From Nostoc sp. C052 (GTDB lineage Bacteria; Cyanobacteriota; Cyanobacteriia; Cyanobacteriales; Nostocaceae): DNA of 64,000 nucleotides. Of the stretch, positions 62,536 to 64,000 are shown piece after piece. Every line of letters starts with the position of its first letter. Positions within the stretch are counted from its first letter, which is position 1. A model generated the notes under the pieces. It had not been told where the DNA came from. It searched no databases and saw only the letters and a list, made by a program, of their open reading frames with translations. The stretch is from the NCBI RefSeq assembly GCF_013393905.1, contig NZ_CP040275.1, positions 124,001-188,000 on the forward strand. The letters are read 5' to 3'. A program made the position numbers and the translations under genes.

Positions 62536-62815
62536 GAATTGGTTTATGTCTCATATATCCCCTACTAATTCGAGGGACGCTGACGAACTTACCGAAAAAG
62601 TCTTTATTTGTAGAAATTGTCCACCATGTTGCCCATCCCCAAGCAATACTTAATCCTGTACCCAACCAACTTGTTTTCAGTAGATAATTAAAGATAAATA
62701 CATTGACTACTGCTATTAATGTCCAGGCAAATATTTGATCGGCAGGGAATGGCCCTAGTCTTGGTCTTTCTCCTAAAATCCGATTTACTGTCCGAAAATC
62801 ATGTTTATTTGACAT
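62507..62815 (-). CDS. VirB3/TrbD-like inner membrane protein, 102 aa
   Basis: Two close hydrophobic helices (about residues 25-45 and 50-65: F-A-W-T-L-I-A-V-V-N-V-F-I-F-N-Y and G-L-S-I-A-W-G-W-A-T) follow a short cytoplasmic N-terminus. This and the place between the pilin-like gene and VirB4 fit VirB3. Its end is within a dispersed repeat. Confidence 0.65.
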   Translation of the reverse strand: MSNKHDFRTVNRILGERPRLGPFPADQIFAWTLIAVVNVFIFNYLLKTSWLGTGLSIAWGWATWWTISTNKDFFGKFVSVPRISRGYMRHKPIRTLANAPLR

Positions 62816-62898
62816 ATTTACTGAATTTAATCAAGAGTTATCAGCTATTAATTCAAATACGTATTTATCAATAACTGATAACTTAAAAAGCTTTCTTA

Positions 62899-63489
62899 CT
62901 AAACCTGAACAATCAAACCAGTAATTAAATCTCCAACAAAAACTGCCATAACTATGATTAATGGAGTTCTTGCTAGCGTCTGCCAGTCTTCATCATTCCG
63001 GGCAGATTGAATAATCCGAACTAGACTGATCCCAACATATAATAGGAATAAAGCTCTTAATACATTGAAAAAAAGCGCGATAACTGCTGCTGTTTGTCCA
63101 TTGCCGGCATTACCAAAAGTGGTGGTCATCCAAGTTTGAGCATTATTGAAGAACTGAGCATTAGCTGGAGCCGCCGCAAAATCAATTAGGCAAATTACTG
63201 CTAACAGCGCAAATAACACTGCATAGAGATTAATTCCATACTTACTTTGTAGTTTATCGAAGTTAGTAAATAATGCTTGTGACTGTTTCGGCAAGGCAAT
63301 CACGATGGCAGACGCAATCATAAATCCACCCATCAATATATTGTGGACGGACATCTCTGCTATCATCAACACACCAGTCACACCCATCAGTGTGAGTGTG
63401 CCTTTTTTCGCCCTGTCATTCTTCTCCTCAGCTAAAAGTGTTCCTGTTGCTGAAGCAGCAAAATCTGGGTATCCGTAGTCAGTACGCAT
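62899..63489 (-). CDS. VirB2/TrbC-like pilin precursor, extended form
   Basis: The 196-aa protein has an N-terminal part with two membrane segments (about 31-63) and then a typical VirB2 layout: a signal-like segment (L-L-A-V-I-C-L-I-D-F-A-A-A-P-A-N-A-Q) with an A-x-A cleavage site near residue 111, and two helices with a short loop. The usual VirB2 is about 110 aa, so the first 90 residues are an addition. It begins the operon, as in agrobacterial VirB. Pilin maturation at the internal A-N-A is a guess. Confidence 0.6.
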   Translation of the reverse strand: MRTDYGYPDFAASATGTLLAEEKNDRAKKGTLTLMGVTGVLMIAEMSVHNILMGGFMIASAIVIALPKQSQALFTNFDKLQSKYGINLYAVLFALLAVICLIDFAAAPANAQFFNNAQTWMTTTFGNAGNGQTAAVIALFFNVLRALFLLYVGISLVRIIQSARNDEDWQTLARTPLIIVMAVFVGDLITGLIVQV

Positions 63490-63567
63490 CTGCTTTCGTT
63501 CTCCTGAACGATGTCTTGAGGGATAGGCACATTCTTAAATAAGTCAACCCCAAAATCCACGTACCCT

Positions 63568-63589
63568 GGTACGGAAAAAAACAGAACTG
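63568..63589. promoter_or_regulatory. 22-bp dyad element, copy 3, upstream of the virB operon
   Basis: TGGTACGG, seven A, CAGAACT matches copy 2 at 18 of 22 positions. It lies 79 bases upstream of the virB2-like start, where an operator would be expected. It abuts the palindrome at 63560-63573. Confidence 0.6.
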
Positions 63590-63943
63590 TAGTACTGTAT
63601 AAACATTTCTAACAGCAATCATCTACGTAGATAAAAATCTCTTTCTTGTATTATCAGTCTTTGTGCTTGATATACTCACATCCTTAATCATTGATTAGTA
63701 TAAATATTTGTGCAAACTCTTCAGTAAGTATCAAATATGGGGGATTGACTATTGACTATTTTTATGATGTAAAACGTCAAAATTAGCTTTAATAAAGTTT
63801 GGGGGTTTAAGTTAAGAGCTTAATTAAAATCCCCGTTACAAAACTTACTTGCGACTGCGAAAAAGTCACTTGCGACTTGAGTTTAACTTTCCCTTCGATA
63901 CCTCACCATGTTTTGCATCATAACTAAAAACTGTTAAAACTTG

Positions 63944-63972
63944 ATTGCATGTATAGAAGAAATATGTATAAT
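63944..63972 (+). promoter_or_regulatory. Sigma-70-like promoter pointing out of the window
   Basis: TTGCAT at 63944-63949 and a consensus TATAAT at 63967-63972 are 17 bases apart. The gene it serves would start beyond base 64000. Confidence 0.4.
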
Positions 63973-64000
63973 ACTTGCAGCTTGTACTTCAGCATTTGTT

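Larger units (their letters stand above)
63490..64000. other. Upstream region of the secretion operon
   Basis: This 510-bp edge region contains a palindrome CGTACCCTGGTACG (63560-63573), copy 3 of the dyad element (63568-63589) and a promoter-like pair near 63944-63972 pointing out of the window. No gene is visible. It probably holds the operon promoter on the minus strand. Confidence 0.5.

Noticed and set aside
1..64000. CRISPR arrays
   Set aside because: No series of regular direct repeats with unique spacers was seen; the repeated units found are pairs or palindromes.
1..64000. tRNA or rRNA genes
   Set aside because: No cloverleaf or ribosomal signature was noticed when reading both strands; not tested with software.

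Overview
The window reads as part of a large conjugative plasmid of a filamentous (Nostoc-like) cyanobacterium. The palindrome GCGATCGC (HIP1, abundant in cyanobacterial genomes) recurs many times. The group-2 sigma factors, the DUF2811 protein, the ISAs1-type insertion sequence and the dispersed palindromic repeats are all cyanobacterial in style. The backbone genes are plasmid genes: ParA/ParB, two actin-like segregation ATPases, ParD/ParE, a MobV relaxase, a VirD4-type coupling protein and a VirB-type secretion operon. Genus and plasmid name cannot be fixed from the sequence alone.

Region 1 (1-25 kb) is an accessory and decaying arm. It holds a di-haem cytochrome c peroxidase cut by the window edge, a secreted protein, a CDP-diacylglycerol pyrophosphatase of proteobacterial type, two dead insertion sequences, an aminotransferase, msrA, two sigma factor genes (one frameshifted) plus a third sigma relic, a RecD2-like helicase and many broken genes and fragments. 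Small non-autonomous inverted-repeat elements are scattered among them, one with a 9-bp target duplication. An AIPR-like gene family (abortive-infection type) is present as two full copies (10.6-11.9 kb and 33.1-34.3 kb) and two relics.

Region 2 (20.8-36.4 kb) is the maintenance block. It contains parA-parB with a 30-bp palindrome upstream, an actin-like ParM gene preceded by a dense inverted-repeat region, a ParD/ParE toxin-antitoxin pair, and a second actin-like gene with its own partner and repeat region. Between them lies a 1726-codon gene. Its product carries the signature residues of the double-psi-barrel RNA polymerase superfamily (R-S-P, then D-Y-D-G-D, then two downstream motifs of the YonO/RdRP branch). 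This is the most interesting object in the window.

Region 3 (36.4-64 kb) is the transfer block. A repeat-rich 1.27-kb spacer (candidate centromere and oriT) is followed by a MobV relaxase fused to a DUF3991/TOPRIM-like region, an AAA ATPase, a DUF192 protein, two consecutive P-loop ATPases and a membrane protein. A divergent response regulator/histidine kinase pair with an 18-bp palindrome follows. On the minus strand are a DUF3854 (TOPRIM-like) giant, a relaxase-like protein that has lost metal-binding histidines, VirD4, and a run that matches VirB2-3-4-5-6-8-10-9 in order. No VirB11 or VirB1 is seen. A 22-bp element with the dyad GTACYG-N7-CAGTACC lies upstream of three transfer operons and may be a shared control site.
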